A stretch of 34,415 nt of DNA from Candidatus Anaerobiospirillum stercoravium (GCA_019113025.1 DXIF01000017.1:1-34415), one strand, 5' to 3'. Positions 18,065 through 26,700 are shown, numbered from the stretch's first letter. Notes: generated from the letters alone by a model not told the origin. Program-made: numbers and translations.

Positions 18065-19906
18065 CTACTGTGACAGATCTGAGGAGTCAGACGCCTTAGC
18101 TCCCGTGTCAGCAGCAGAAGCTGCTTGCGCATTCCTCCCTTCCGGGAGCTTTTCGCTGTGCTCTTGCGACCGCTCTTGCGACCGTTCGTGCTCAAGGCGC
18201 TCTTGTTCAAGACGCTCTTGCTCGGCCTGCGCATGCTGCAAGACCAACGAGTCACCTTGGTTGGCGCTGGCGCGGATATTGGCCAAATCGCGTTTGACGC
18301 TGCGCTCAGAAAGGCGCACCTCATCGGGGCTTAAGTACTTACCGATGATCTTGCTGGTGTAGGCGTCCTCGAGCATCGAACGCAGAGCCCGGCGCCACTG
18401 CACTGGACGACGTTTGACCGTATAAAAGCGCTCAATCTCCAGCACCCGACAAATCGTATGGAGCGCATCGCAGAACAGATAGTTGTGGTCGTTGCGAATG
18501 GCGCGCCGTACGTTGTTGATGATGTTATCCAAGGGCTTAGTCGCACGCATTGAAGCGCGAATCGCAGGTTCTGCGGCATAGTACTGCTCAAAGAACACGA
18601 AGTTGCGACGTAAATAATCAAGCGCCGCATCAAAGCCCGGCGCCCGCCCCTGCCAGCGCCGCTCGTAGATCGCAAACAGCTTCATGCACTCCAAGAGCGT
18701 CTTGCACGAGCCTAAATTGCGCAAATTAGTGCTGACCTCGGCCTGCTCCGCCGCGCTCACCGCCGATCCTAACTGCGCAGTCGCCTCGCTAATTAAGGTC
18801 GCCAGGCTACGCTGGTAAATCGCTTGCGAGTAAACCTCATGCAAGGCATCCCCAAACTCACTCACCGCCCCCGTCACAAAGTAAATAGGGTCAACTAAGC
18901 CCCGACTTTTCAGGTCAGTCAAAGCACGGCGCCACATCGCATCTTGGCTCCCACGCTCTTGATAGTCCTTGGGCAAGGTAAAGACGCACAGCAGCTCTTG
19001 ATCGCCTTTAAAATCAAGGCCGAGCATGAAGTAAAAGGGGTGCTCAACCAACAAGTTAGCACTGGTGAGCATGCGCAGCGGCACCACATCCACGTAGATC
19101 AGGGGAAAGCAGGCCCGAAGCGGGCGGTGGTTAAAGTCATTGAGCTCACGCAAGCCATAGCGCAATAAGGTGCGCAAACGATTAACCGAAACCTGAATCT
19201 TAAAGCGCGCTTGCGCTTGGGCGGCGATCTCCTCAAGCGGCAGGCCACTACCTGCCAGGCGCTTAACCTCTGCTAAGACCTCGGGAGCCATGGCATAGCG
19301 CGAGCCCCGATATTGGGCCGCGGGCGTGGTCTTAGCAAGACGCCGTGAGATCTCGCGCGATTTGTAAATCGAGCGCAAGTTCATCGTGGCCTGAATGTTT
19401 TTGAGCTCCCAAAACTCATAGCCAAAGGGGCTTTGGTAATGCACATGCCCCCCTGAGTTACTGACCTGAGCGGCCATTTGCTCTAGATGCGACAGCTCAT
19501 GAGCGGTAGCTGGTGAGAGCTTAGCCCGCGCCTCAGCACTGAGAAAGGAGGTGGGAGTGGCCCCATACGGATCTTCGTTAACCGCTGGTTCTTGGGGCGT
19601 GGCCGCCGCATCATCGGCTTGAGGGTCTAAAATACCGTACTTGCGAATAGCTTCGGCTTTGGCGGCATCATCAAGATAAGGGAAGGTCAGAGCAGTCTCT
19701 AAGGCGGCACGTTCGTGCTCTTCGTTTAAGAGTAAGGCGGCCATGTCGTCTGCACTGAGATCAGCATTTAACGCCTGATCGCGGGCCATACCTTGCTCGA
19801 GCTTTTTAATCAGGCTTAAGACCTCAGCATCAGACTTGGCCTCATCGAAGTTGGGGCCATAGACCTGCTGCATCAATTCGTCTCTTAGCTTGTTGCTATC
19901 TTGCAT
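18065..19906 (-). CDS. IS256/Mutator-transposase-derived protein, catalytic triad degenerate
   Basis: This 613-residue protein is soluble and free of signal peptides. Its core reads like an IS256 transposase. A helix-turn-helix region (about 209-262) ends in NHRPL, then LIYVDVVPLRM (269-279) stands where relatives have the first catalytic Asp (here Asp273), and LGLDFKGDQELL (295-306) is the usual next strand. RALTDLKSRGLVDPIYFVTG (327-346) matches the strand that carries DG in active enzymes, but the Asp position is Thr345. RATKPLDNIINNVRR (454-468) matches the RTTNPIE-type motif, with Asp460 in place of Glu. The Cys/His pair usual after the second Asp is also missing. About 200 added N-terminal residues and a Glu/Arg/Gln-rich C-terminal tail flank the core. 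The frame is intact over 1.8 kb, which suggests selection for a non-transposing role such as DNA binding. I saw no terminal inverted repeats. The family link is by eye only. Confidence 0.65.
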   Translation of the reverse strand: MQDSNKLRDELMQQVYGPNFDEAKSDAEVLSLIKKLEQGMARDQALNADLSADDMAALLLNEEHERAALETALTFPYLDDAAKAEAIRKYGILDPQADDAAATPQEPAVNEDPYGATPTSFLSAEARAKLSPATAHELSHLEQMAAQVSNSGGHVHYQSPFGYEFWELKNIQATMNLRSIYKSREISRRLAKTTPAAQYRGSRYAMAPEVLAEVKRLAGSGLPLEEIAAQAQARFKIQVSVNRLRTLLRYGLRELNDFNHRPLRACFPLIYVDVVPLRMLTSANLLVEHPFYFMLGLDFKGDQELLCVFTLPKDYQERGSQDAMWRRALTDLKSRGLVDPIYFVTGAVSEFGDALHEVYSQAIYQRSLATLISEATAQLGSAVSAAEQAEVSTNLRNLGSCKTLLECMKLFAIYERRWQGRAPGFDAALDYLRRNFVFFEQYYAAEPAIRASMRATKPLDNIINNVRRAIRNDHNYLFCDALHTICRVLEIERFYTVKRRPVQWRRALRSMLEDAYTSKIIGKYLSPDEVRLSERSVKRDLANIRASANQGDSLVLQHAQAEQERLEQERLEHERSQERSQEHSEKLPEGRNAQAASAADTGAKASDSSDLSQ

Positions 19907-20040
19907 AGAGCCAAAGTCCAGTCCAAAACAGTCGTTAAGCTAAGAACTAAGGCCCGCGGTGCCGCCCGCGCTCGCAGCTCGAAAGCAGGCCCCCAAAAGC
20001 AGCTCCAAGAAAGCAGGCCTGTGCCACGCACAGCGCCCTC

Positions 20041-20072
20041 AAATCTGCAAATCTGCAAGTCTGCAAGTCTGC
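20041..20072 (+). repeat. 8-bp tandem repeat, 4 copies
   Basis: Two copies of AAATCTGC are followed by two copies of AAGTCTGC, head to tail. Confidence 0.85.
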
Positions 20073-20508
20073 TGCGCCAAGCTGCGCTCTATCCTTGGTT
20101 CTTAACCGCTATCTGCATAGGGCAGTGCACGCACTGCCATGCCAGCAGGTCCCCAGCTCAAAACCACTAACTCAATCACACTCAGGCGTAGGGAACCTTA
20201 TGCATGCAAGGCAATAAGGAAAAAGACCTCGCATGGGACTAAAATCCCTGCTAAGGAAAAGTTCCCGCTGCGCCACAGCTAAGACTCACGGCCTAGCAGC
20301 CTCATGGCCAATCAGCCTCAAGCGGCATCCTACCTAACCGGCACCACAAACCGGTAGCAGTAAATAGCAACCAACCTAAGCTGAACCGCTTACGACTAAG
20401 CTCCCCGGCGCTGGGGCAGCACGCTGCTCCCCGGTGCGCCGTGCCTTAGCCCCAACTCGGCCTTAACTGCGCAACAACGTAATGGCGAATCATGGTGCGG
20501 CAAAATAT

Positions 20509-20531
20509 TAATGCGCCTTTTAGGTGCATTA
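20509..20531. other. Imperfect hairpin, possible leftward terminator
   Basis: TAATGCGCCT pairs with AGGTGCATTA (one wobble) across a 3-base loop. Read leftward it is followed by an AT-rich ATATTTTG. No gene clearly ends here, so the function is unclear. Confidence 0.35.
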
Positions 20532-21121
20532 CCGCGTCCACCGGATTAGACTTTGCACACTATGTGCCAGTGACTGAGAAAAATGAGCGCTTCCAACTGA
20601 TTGCTATGCCACAACTGATGCGCCTCAAGACCGTCTCTAGATACTAAAATTACTACCTAGGAAACGCCCTAAAAACTCCCCACCTCAGCCCCGCAGCGTA
20701 GCGTAGCGTTAAGAGCATTACTAGGGGGCCCTACAACCTCAGCCCTCAAGCGACCACCAATATGGCGCGCACCCCAACCACGCCAAATACCGCTCCATAC
20801 GCCCCGCACCATCTCCCAGCTAGCCCCGCCCAGAAGCGTTTGCACCAAGCGCGCCCCACCTTGCGCTGAGCACCTCAATTACGCCGTATTGACGTGCTTT
20901 TGTGCTATTTTGTGCTCGCACCCAAAAAGCACACTCTCACGTCACGGCCAGCGCCAAAGGCGCAAATATAAGCGCGCTCACTGCAGCAAGACCAACCCCC
21001 AAAAAGCGCGCTTGTGCGTCTTACTTCCAACTTAGCAGCGCAACCAGCACTTAAAACATAACTTGCGCCGCTCCTAAATTTGCACTCAGTCCCCCACGCG
21101 CCCGACTCCAACCACCGGACA

Positions 21122-21159
21122 TAAAATAAAGGGCCTTGATTAAAATAAAGGGCCTTGAT
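21122..21159 (+). repeat. 19-bp tandem duplication
   Basis: Two identical head-to-tail copies of TAAAATAAAGGGCCTTGAT are present (21122-21140 and 21141-21159). Confidence 0.95.
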
Positions 21160-21449
21160 AAAGCCCAATGCTGCGCCATTTTGCTCCAACCAAACTCTAA
21201 GTCCACCCCAGCTTCCGCCCCTAGCTCTAAACAACTTTCAGCTTACTTAAGTTGCGCGCTTCACTTAAGCTTGAACCCAATGATCTAGCGTCACGCTGTA
21301 ACTAGTTGTAACCTTGGCGTTAATTACAGTATACGGCCTCACCTTGGATCCCAGCGCCTATAAGGCAATCTTTGTCGCCTTATCGACATCACGCCGTAAC
21401 CGTGCACCAAAGCACAGTTGTGCCCCCCACACCGCCCTGCGATATCCCA

Positions 21450-21504
21450 GCCAAGCTAAGCTAAGCTAAGCCAAGCTAAGCTAAGCCGAGCAGAGCCAAG
21501 CCGA
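21450..21504 (+). repeat. Pentanucleotide repeat, about 11 units
   Basis: Units are GCTAA and GCCAA, with GCCGA and GCAGA variants toward the right end. Length variation by replication slippage is plausible. Confidence 0.9.
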
Positions 21505-21824
21505 GCATTACCCCGAGCGCGTACCGTCTCCGGCCCCAATCTCAGACAAGGTAGACCAACCTCACAGCAGCGCACCCAAGGCACAGCTGCGTCCAAGTAG
21601 ACCCGCCTGCGCCCAAAAATAAAGGGCGCAAGCTGCCACGCTTGTGCCCCATTATCAGGTCTAGCCACACCTGCACGCCCCATTAACCGCTTAACCTTGA
21701 ACCAAGCGTGACCGCGCCACAAGCGTTTACGCTCGACGTAACTGCTTGCGGCCAAGGCAACCGTCCAAGACAAGCGCCCAAGGCAACCGTTTACGGCGCG
21801 GACAACTTACGCCTGCGCTAAGCT

Positions 21825-21880
21825 TGTATTACGGCTACGTTACACCTGTATTATGGCTACGTTACGCCTGTATTGCGGCT
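21825..21880 (+). repeat. 22-bp tandem repeat, 2.5 copies
   Basis: Units begin TGTATT at 21825, 21847 and 21869. The first two differ at two positions by eye; the third is partial (TGTATTGCGGCT). They lie just beyond the 3' end of the truncated dehydrogenase. Confidence 0.85.
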
Positions 21881-21901
21881 TTAGGTCTGCTAACTGCGGC
21901 G

Positions 21902-22300
21902 TTACGCCTGCGGCTGCAAAGGACCGTAGAAGTAGGAGGCGGTGGCACCGCCATCTACTAAGAAATCTGAAACGGTGATAAAGGCGCCGCGCTCACTCAT
22001 CAAGAGTTCAGCGACATGAGCGACCTCATCGGCCGTGCCCGGACGCCCGGCGGGGCATCGAGCAAACATGTTCTGATAGAAGTCACCACGCGGGCCATTG
22101 AACTCGTCGATAGCCAGTGGGATCACGATGATGCCCGGAGAAATGGAGTTGAGGCGGGCGCCGCGCTCACCCCACTTGACCGCCTCGGCCATGACCCGCT
22201 TAACATTGCAGCACTTGGCCATCTGATAAGCGTGCAAGGTATCGCGGATGTGGTGGGGCAGGAGCACCTCCAAACCAACTACCATGAACAAAGGTCTCAG
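21902..22300 (-). pseudogene. 5'-truncated short-chain dehydrogenase/reductase remnant
   Basis: This frame encodes only the C-terminal half of an SDR oxidoreductase. The catalytic YxxxK motif appears as AYQMAK. KWGERGARLNSISPGIIVIP follows, then GRPGTADEVAHVAELLMS and FITVSDFLVDGG, the usual order in this family. The N-terminal Rossmann half with the TGxxxGxG cofactor motif, about 150 residues, is absent: only 190 bp separate this fragment from the end of the metallophosphoesterase gene, and no frame there shows it. The 5' boundary given is approximate, as the frame continues with unrelated-looking sequence to about 22324. It is probably inactive and a leftover of a deletion. Confidence 0.75.
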
Positions 22301-22455
22301 TCGCCCCCAAGTACGAGGGCGCAACCGAGCCTGCCGCGCCTTAGGCGCAGCATCGAACCAAAAAACTCAAGGGGAGGTGCGTCTGCTAAAGCTCAGCTAG
22401 CAACAGGCGCGGGACTGGGGCGAACCCGCGCGGGGCCGCCCCACTTAAGCGGCAG

Positions 22456-22512
22456 CGTGCTTGCTTGGCAGCAGCTTGCTTAGCAGCGTGCTTGCTTGCT
22501 TGCTTGGCTGCA
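22456..22512 (+). repeat. GCTTG-rich short repeat
   Basis: Imperfect repeats of GCTTGCTT and TTAGCAGC words lie directly after the metallophosphoesterase stop. GCTTG units occur three in a row near 22490-22505. Confidence 0.6.
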
Positions 22513-22515
22513 TGC

Positions 22516-23907
22516 TTACTTAGCAGCACGTAAGGTGAAACGCGTGATTTCGGCTGGAACCAGCACGCGGCACGAGAACCCCGACCAAATGCCGGTACCG
22601 TTGGAGACGTAGATCTTGGTGCGCTCGTTGACTTGGTACATACCTGAGACATAGCCCAGATTGTAGGCGCCAACAAACGGCTTTAAAAAGAACATGGTGC
22701 CACCATGGGTGTGACCAGTCAGCACTAAGTCCACCTCTGGGTTTTGGGCCATTACAATCGGCTCATGCGCCAAGAGCAGCTTAACCACCTCAGTATCATG
22801 TGAAATGTCACTTAAGGCATCGGTGACATAGGAGCTCACGTTAATCGCGGTGCTCCCGGCGGCAGCTCCGACCGCGGCAACGCGATCGGTCCAGTGCTCA
22901 TAGGCCGCCTGGGTCAGAGGATATGGGCGTACCTTTTTAAAGGCTTGCTCAACATCAGGGGCAGCGCGATTGCTCCATGCCGCGCCACGCGGATCGGGCA
23001 CGCCGGCGATGGCAAGCGGAACCTTGAGCAAGCGCACATGCTCATTGTTTAAGAAGGTGATACCTTGCGCCTCCCAAGTGTCAACCCACGAGGTGACGCC
23101 GGAGTAATACTCGTGATTACCCGTAACCGCAAGCACGCCATAGCTGGCCTTGAGATCATTGAGCGGGAGGAACTCATCTTTGAGCTCGGACACTGAACCA
23201 TCGACCAAGTCGCCGGTGATGACCACCAAATCAGGCTTGAGCTCATTGGTCTTGTCGACTACGCCTTGCAAGAAGTCGCGCTTGAGAATGGGTCCGACGT
23301 GCAAATCAGTCAATTGCACCACGGTAAAGCCCTCAAGCTCCGGCGGTAAGTTCTTGATCGCAACCTCATGGTCAGCGACATTGGGCACAGCAAATTGGCT
23401 CAGCGTGCCCCCCACGCCAGTCACGATCGCTATAGCTGCAATCAAGCTGTGCAAGATAATGCGCGCGCGCCCCGCACCCTTACGGGCATTGACAAAGATA
23501 AACTCGCTCTTGCCCACGGCACGGTTTGCCTCACGCGGCGCGGCCAGCGCCCGCGCAGTACTCTTAGAGCTTAATTGCACTGCGCGGTGAGGAGCCCGAC
23601 TCCCAGCGCGCCGCCCACTTAATTTGCGGTAAATCCAGCGCACCAACAACACCACATCTTTGATGATGGCCATCAGCACCATCAGCATCAGGGCAGAGTA
23701 AGCAGCCTCCATGGTCACGATTAAGGCGACCGGCAGCTCTGGTACCAAGACCGAGCCAAAGTGCGAGTAGATGATGTACTTTAAGCCGCTGAACAGCACT
23801 ATGGCGCCTAGGACCAGCTTGAGCCCCAGCCTAATTTTGAGCGGCCATACCAATGAGACTAAGGCATAGATGACAAAGATTGCGGCTGAAAGGTGCAGTC
23901 CCGCCAT
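22516..23907 (-). CDS. Membrane-anchored metallophosphoesterase (YaeI-like)
   Basis: This 463-residue protein has about four hydrophobic segments in its first 100 residues and another near 155-175, then a calcineurin-like phosphoesterase domain. All metal-site motifs are visible in order: TDLHVG (about 199), GDLVDG (about 231), GNHEYY (about 265), LLAHEP (about 375) and GHTHGG (about 396). Relatives such as YaeI act on phosphodiesters, including lipid-linked substrates, at the membrane, so a role in envelope lipid turnover is plausible but unproven. A long basic linker with Ala/Arg (about 98-140) lies between the membrane segments. The start is set by AGGAG 9 bases upstream. The promoter has a perfect TATAAT about 40 bases before the start. 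It is a single-gene transcript. Confidence 0.9.
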   Translation of the reverse strand: MAGLHLSAAIFVIYALVSLVWPLKIRLGLKLVLGAIVLFSGLKYIIYSHFGSVLVPELPVALIVTMEAAYSALMLMVLMAIIKDVVLLVRWIYRKLSGRRAGSRAPHRAVQLSSKSTARALAAPREANRAVGKSEFIFVNARKGAGRARIILHSLIAAIAIVTGVGGTLSQFAVPNVADHEVAIKNLPPELEGFTVVQLTDLHVGPILKRDFLQGVVDKTNELKPDLVVITGDLVDGSVSELKDEFLPLNDLKASYGVLAVTGNHEYYSGVTSWVDTWEAQGITFLNNEHVRLLKVPLAIAGVPDPRGAAWSNRAAPDVEQAFKKVRPYPLTQAAYEHWTDRVAAVGAAAGSTAINVSSYVTDALSDISHDTEVVKLLLAHEPIVMAQNPEVDLVLTGHTHGGTMFFLKPFVGAYNLGYVSGMYQVNERTKIYVSNGTGIWSGFSCRVLVPAEITRFTLRAAK

Positions 23908-23944
23908 GGCAGCTTACTCCTAAGAAAAGTCAAAACCTGCGTTC

Positions 23945-23973
23945 ATTATAGGGGCACCACCGCGCTTAGCCAT
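23945..23973 (-). promoter_or_regulatory. Leftward promoter of the metallophosphoesterase gene
   Basis: On the minus strand a perfect TATAAT occupies 23950-23945. Seventeen bases upstream is a weak -35 (TGGCTA, 3 of 6). Transcription would start near 23938, giving a leader of about 30 bases. Confidence 0.5.
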
Positions 23974-24203
23974 TAGCCATTTGTGTTGACTCCTTGCCTA
24001 TTTTTCTCAGGACATTGGCGCTAAACTAAGGTGGTAGTCCTAACAGGCGCGATTGTAGCAAAAAGCACTTAGCGCGCTCTGAGGCAGTCAAGCCGCCCCT
24101 TCATAAGCCGCCCCCTTCAGCGTGCCGGAACGCGCGCTGGGCGTGCGCGGCCCACCGCAGGCACCGGGCGTTTGGCACAGTCCTTGGAGCAGAGGGCTAC
24201 CCG

Positions 24204-24260
24204 CTTAATCAAGCTTAATCGAGCGTGGTCGAGCTTGGTCAAGCAAGGTCGAGCTTGGTG
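24204..24260 (+). repeat. 10-bp tandem repeat upstream of the SctK-like gene
   Basis: About 5.7 units of CTTRRTCRAG-type sequence run in perfect 10-bp register (starts 24204, 24214, 24224, 24234, 24244, 24254). The period is close to one helical turn, so the units face the same side of the helix. It ends 43 bp before the gene. Confidence 0.85.
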
Positions 24261-24302
24261 TTGTTTTATTTTTGCGCGTATTAATGCCTAAGGGGCACAG
24301 CC

Positions 24303-25787
24303 ATGGCCATGAGTCCATACTATGTTCAGTACCTATTGACGCAAGGCGACCTCTTTGGCCGCATCTTGAGCTTTAATGCTGACTTCGCCTCTAAGCAACG
24401 CGCCCTGCGCTTGCGGCAAGATCCCAACGAAATCACCGACAGCCTCTATCGGCTCCATCCAGAGTTGGCGCGCTTTCATGAGGAGCACAATATCTCCTAC
24501 TACTTTGAGCGCCCGGTCGATCGTTATTGCCTGCTTAAAAACGACGAGCTCGACCAGCTCATCATTTACCTTGGTGCCTGCATCAGCGCCCAGCAGCTAG
24601 CGCGCATCAGCGCGCAAAGCGAACTCGATCAAGTCTATAACAGCATTGGACGCGACGTTTACAATTTTGCCCTAGACTATGGCTATCTCATCAAGAACTT
24701 CGACTACGAGCCCAACTTAAACGCGTTAAAGCAAGATTGCGCCTACTTAGGGCTGTGCGCAATCAAGAGCTTAAACAGTTTGTTTAGCCTCCCAGCGCTG
24801 GGCGAGTACTTTACCGAAAAGCTCATTGCCTACACCCGCGCGCGCAAGCTCAACCCCAGCATCATCACCGCGCACACCCACGTCTTAAGCACCGTAGTGG
24901 ATACCCCGGCGACTTTGATGAAGGCCCCCGCCCCGGAAGTCATGAACACGCCGGTGCAATACGCCCCGATCGATGCCCACCCGGCCCGCGATCCGGCTCA
25001 AGCTCTCAGCGCCCGCACTCTTTCGAGCGCTGAGCGTAATGATCCGGTCATGAGCGCGCCGCCGCTGACCAATGCTGATCTCGCGCAGCGCCGCCTCGAG
25101 CTTGAGCACAAGCGTCAAAACTCCCAGCCCAATCTCACTCCCTTTGAGAAATTCCCCGTACCCGCCTTAGGCATCATTGGTGGCACCAAGGTCGTAGCCA
25201 TGTCCGATGGCGTCAACGCCTACAAGGTCGACAGCGACGAAGAGCGTGCCCACATCGAGGCGACCTTGGCTCAATACACGCCGGAGCAGCTCCAAGCGCT
25301 GACCCAAAAGCACCACACCGTCGCGCTCAACGCTGAAGGCCCAAAAGCTCAAGCACCAGCTGCCGCGCCCGACTCAGAAGCAGAGTCAGCGCCTAAGTCA
25401 GAGCCTGAGCCAGAGCCAGAGCCAGAGCCAGCCAACGCTGCCGCCGACCCAAATGAGCCGAGCACGCCTGATAGCGCGCCTGATAGCACGCAACCTGCTT
25501 CAACCCAGCTGGACACGGCGCAGTTGGACACGGCGCAGCTTGATTATGCCCAAACAGCCTTGTACGCTGGGATTAACACCAAGGAGCGCCGTGCTTTTCG
25601 TGCGGCCTCGCGGCGCCAGCATGAGGCCTATCAGGACTTGGTGCACCAGCCCGAGCGCTCGCGCGAGAGCTTGGAGCATGAGACCTTGGTCACCTTGGAC
25701 TTCAGTGCCCATCAAGTGCTGGAGCTGAGCACGCTGATTTTGCAAAGCCAGATTAACGAATGCTGGTACGAATACCTCAAACCTTAA
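24303..25787 (+). CDS. Unknown protein, N-terminal part resembling type III secretion SctK
   Basis: This soluble protein has 494 residues. The first 180 residues are helical. The segment LLKNDELDQLIIYLGACISA through SELDQVYNSIGRDVYNFALD (about 77-125) follows the pattern of the SctK/YscK family, an accessory protein of the type III secretion sorting platform: a hydrophobic LG helix, a short loop, then an acidic helix ending in FAL. This is a visual resemblance and may be coincidental, as no other secretion gene is in the window. Residues about 185-430 are low complexity, with a Glu-Pro run (about 364-374) and a repeated TAQLD motif. The last 60 residues are again ordered. ATG 24303 follows AAGGGG; ATG 24309 is an alternative. 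The AvrII-like hexamer repeat begins at the stop. Confidence 0.4.
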   Translation: MAMSPYYVQYLLTQGDLFGRILSFNADFASKQRALRLRQDPNEITDSLYRLHPELARFHEEHNISYYFERPVDRYCLLKNDELDQLIIYLGACISAQQLARISAQSELDQVYNSIGRDVYNFALDYGYLIKNFDYEPNLNALKQDCAYLGLCAIKSLNSLFSLPALGEYFTEKLIAYTRARKLNPSIITAHTHVLSTVVDTPATLMKAPAPEVMNTPVQYAPIDAHPARDPAQALSARTLSSAERNDPVMSAPPLTNADLAQRRLELEHKRQNSQPNLTPFEKFPVPALGIIGGTKVVAMSDGVNAYKVDSDEERAHIEATLAQYTPEQLQALTQKHHTVALNAEGPKAQAPAAAPDSEAESAPKSEPEPEPEPEPANAAADPNEPSTPDSAPDSTQPASTQLDTAQLDTAQLDYAQTALYAGINTKERRAFRAASRRQHEAYQDLVHQPERSRESLEHETLVTLDFSAHQVLELSTLILQSQINECWYEYLKP

Positions 25788-25817
25788 CCTAGGCCTAGGC
25801 CTAGGCCTAGGCCTAAG
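25788..25817 (+). repeat. CCTAGG hexamer repeat
   Basis: Four perfect CCTAGG units and a fifth CCTAAG run directly from the stop codon of the preceding gene. Each unit is self-complementary, so the strand can fold on itself. Confidence 0.9.
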
Positions 25818-26404
25818 ACCACCTGCTCTTTACCACGCGCCAATCCCTATATGATGAGAAGCGGCGCTGCACCAAGCGCAAACAGCATCGCCTCAAGCTC
25901 CTTTGGCTTGAGGTCGTCCCGCCCTTAGACAGCTAGGCCCGTGTTCCGGTGAGGAAATATCAGCTTAGGGCATATCAGCCCCAGCGCCTACCGCGCTCCT
26001 ACTGGTTGCTGGACTATTGGTTGCTTTCAGAGCATGACGTGCCCACCCACGCGCTCTGCTTGCGCTCCGCCCCCCGGCCCGCGGCGATCTGCCCGCTCCT
26101 TAGCAATTTTGGGCGCAAGTAGTCCCCAGCCAAACCAGCGTCATGCTCCTTGCTGCTACGCATTGCCTAATGTAACGAAAGGCGGGGCTAAGCCACAGCA
26201 ACAGCGCGCCATCTGCGCCTAACCCAGCTTAGGCTCAGCTGAGGCGCAGCTGTTGGCGCCGCCTCCGTGCAGATGTCACCGGCATCACATTACCGCGCAA
26301 AGTCTAGGGGTTCACGGCCTGCTTGCCAGAGATAAAGACGTGACAGCCGCGATCAATCTAGTACAATGCCGCTAGTAGATATGTCATTTGCAAGGTGAGA
26401 TCAC
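25818..26404. other. Intergenic region before the 61-residue ORF
   Basis: About 0.6 kb shows no clear gene. A CCTCAAGC/GCTTGAGG hairpin lies at 25891-25913 without a T run. The right end carries a well-formed promoter (26340-26367). Confidence 0.5.
26340..26367 (+). promoter_or_regulatory. Promoter of the 61-residue ORF
   Basis: GTGACA (26340-26345, 5 of 6 to consensus) and TACAAT (26362-26367, 5 of 6) are separated by 16 bases. The start of transcription would be near 26373. That leaves a leader of about 30 bases with AAGGTGAG ahead of the ATG at 26405. Confidence 0.6.
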
Positions 26405-26590
26405 ATGTCTAACGACAACGACTTAATGATGCTGCAGTTTGCGCTCAAAGATACTAAGCTCAAAGCCAATCTCGGTATCAGCCGTGACGAAACGCTCGCT
26501 CAATTCTCTAATACTGTGAGCCCGAAAAAGCGTGATGAATTTTGGGGCAAGCTTCTCAAGCACCAGCAGCCTCGACTAAACCTCGACTAG
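26405..26590 (+). CDS. Small hypothetical protein, 61 residues
   Basis: This is a small charged protein with no membrane segment or signal. It begins MSNDNDLMMLQFALKD, contains NLGISRDETLAQFSNTVSP and ends in a basic, proline-containing tail (KLLKHQQPRLNLD). The promoter and ribosome site (AAGGTGAG, 6 bases before ATG) support real expression. It sits 110 bp upstream of the transposase-derived gene on the same strand and could share its transcript. I do not recognise a family. Confidence 0.65.
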   Translation: MSNDNDLMMLQFALKDTKLKANLGISRDETLAQFSNTVSPKKRDEFWGKLLKHQQPRLNLD

Positions 26591-26700
26591 TCAGAGTTTG
26601 GTTGAAAGCTGGGGCCTTGGGCACTGGTATCACCCCGTCCCGAACTTACTGACTGTATATTAAGGCGCGCCAAGCGCTCCTTGCCAAGGACACATTCACC

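Larger units (their letters stand above)
19907..21901. other. Two-kilobase gene-poor region with short tandem repeats
   Basis: I see no convincing gene. The region contains an 8-bp repeat (20041-20072), a hairpin TAATGCGCCT/AGGTGCATTA (20509-20531), a 19-bp duplication (21122-21159), a 5-bp repeat (21450-21504) and a 22-bp repeat (21825-21880). A 51-codon frame at 20492-20647 lacks a ribosome site. It may be a decayed locus, given the truncated dehydrogenase at its right edge. Confidence 0.6.
23908..24302. other. Divergent intergenic region
   Basis: This region separates the leftward metallophosphoesterase gene and the rightward SctK-like gene. It holds the TATAAT promoter for the former and a 10-bp tandem repeat (24204-24260) upstream of the latter. 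No other gene is seen. Confidence 0.6.

Noticed and set aside
18065..19906. An active insertion sequence
   Set aside because: The second catalytic Asp and the final Glu are not present at the expected positions, and no terminal inverted or target-site repeats were seen at the ends.
20492..20647. A 51-codon open frame starting MVRQNINAPF
   Set aside because: No ribosome site, no recognisable family, and it sits in a gene-poor stretch; possible but not supportable.
22386..22676. A leftward 96-codon frame over the end of the metallophosphoesterase
   Set aside because: It is a shifted frame that reads the GCTTG repeat as repeated KQASKHA and has no start signals.
25788..25817. CRISPR-like array
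   Set aside because: Units are only 6 bp with no spacers, so this is a simple sequence repeat.
25891..25913. CCTCAAGC/GCTTGAGG hairpin as terminator of the SctK-like gene
   Set aside because: No T run follows; the next bases are GC-rich.
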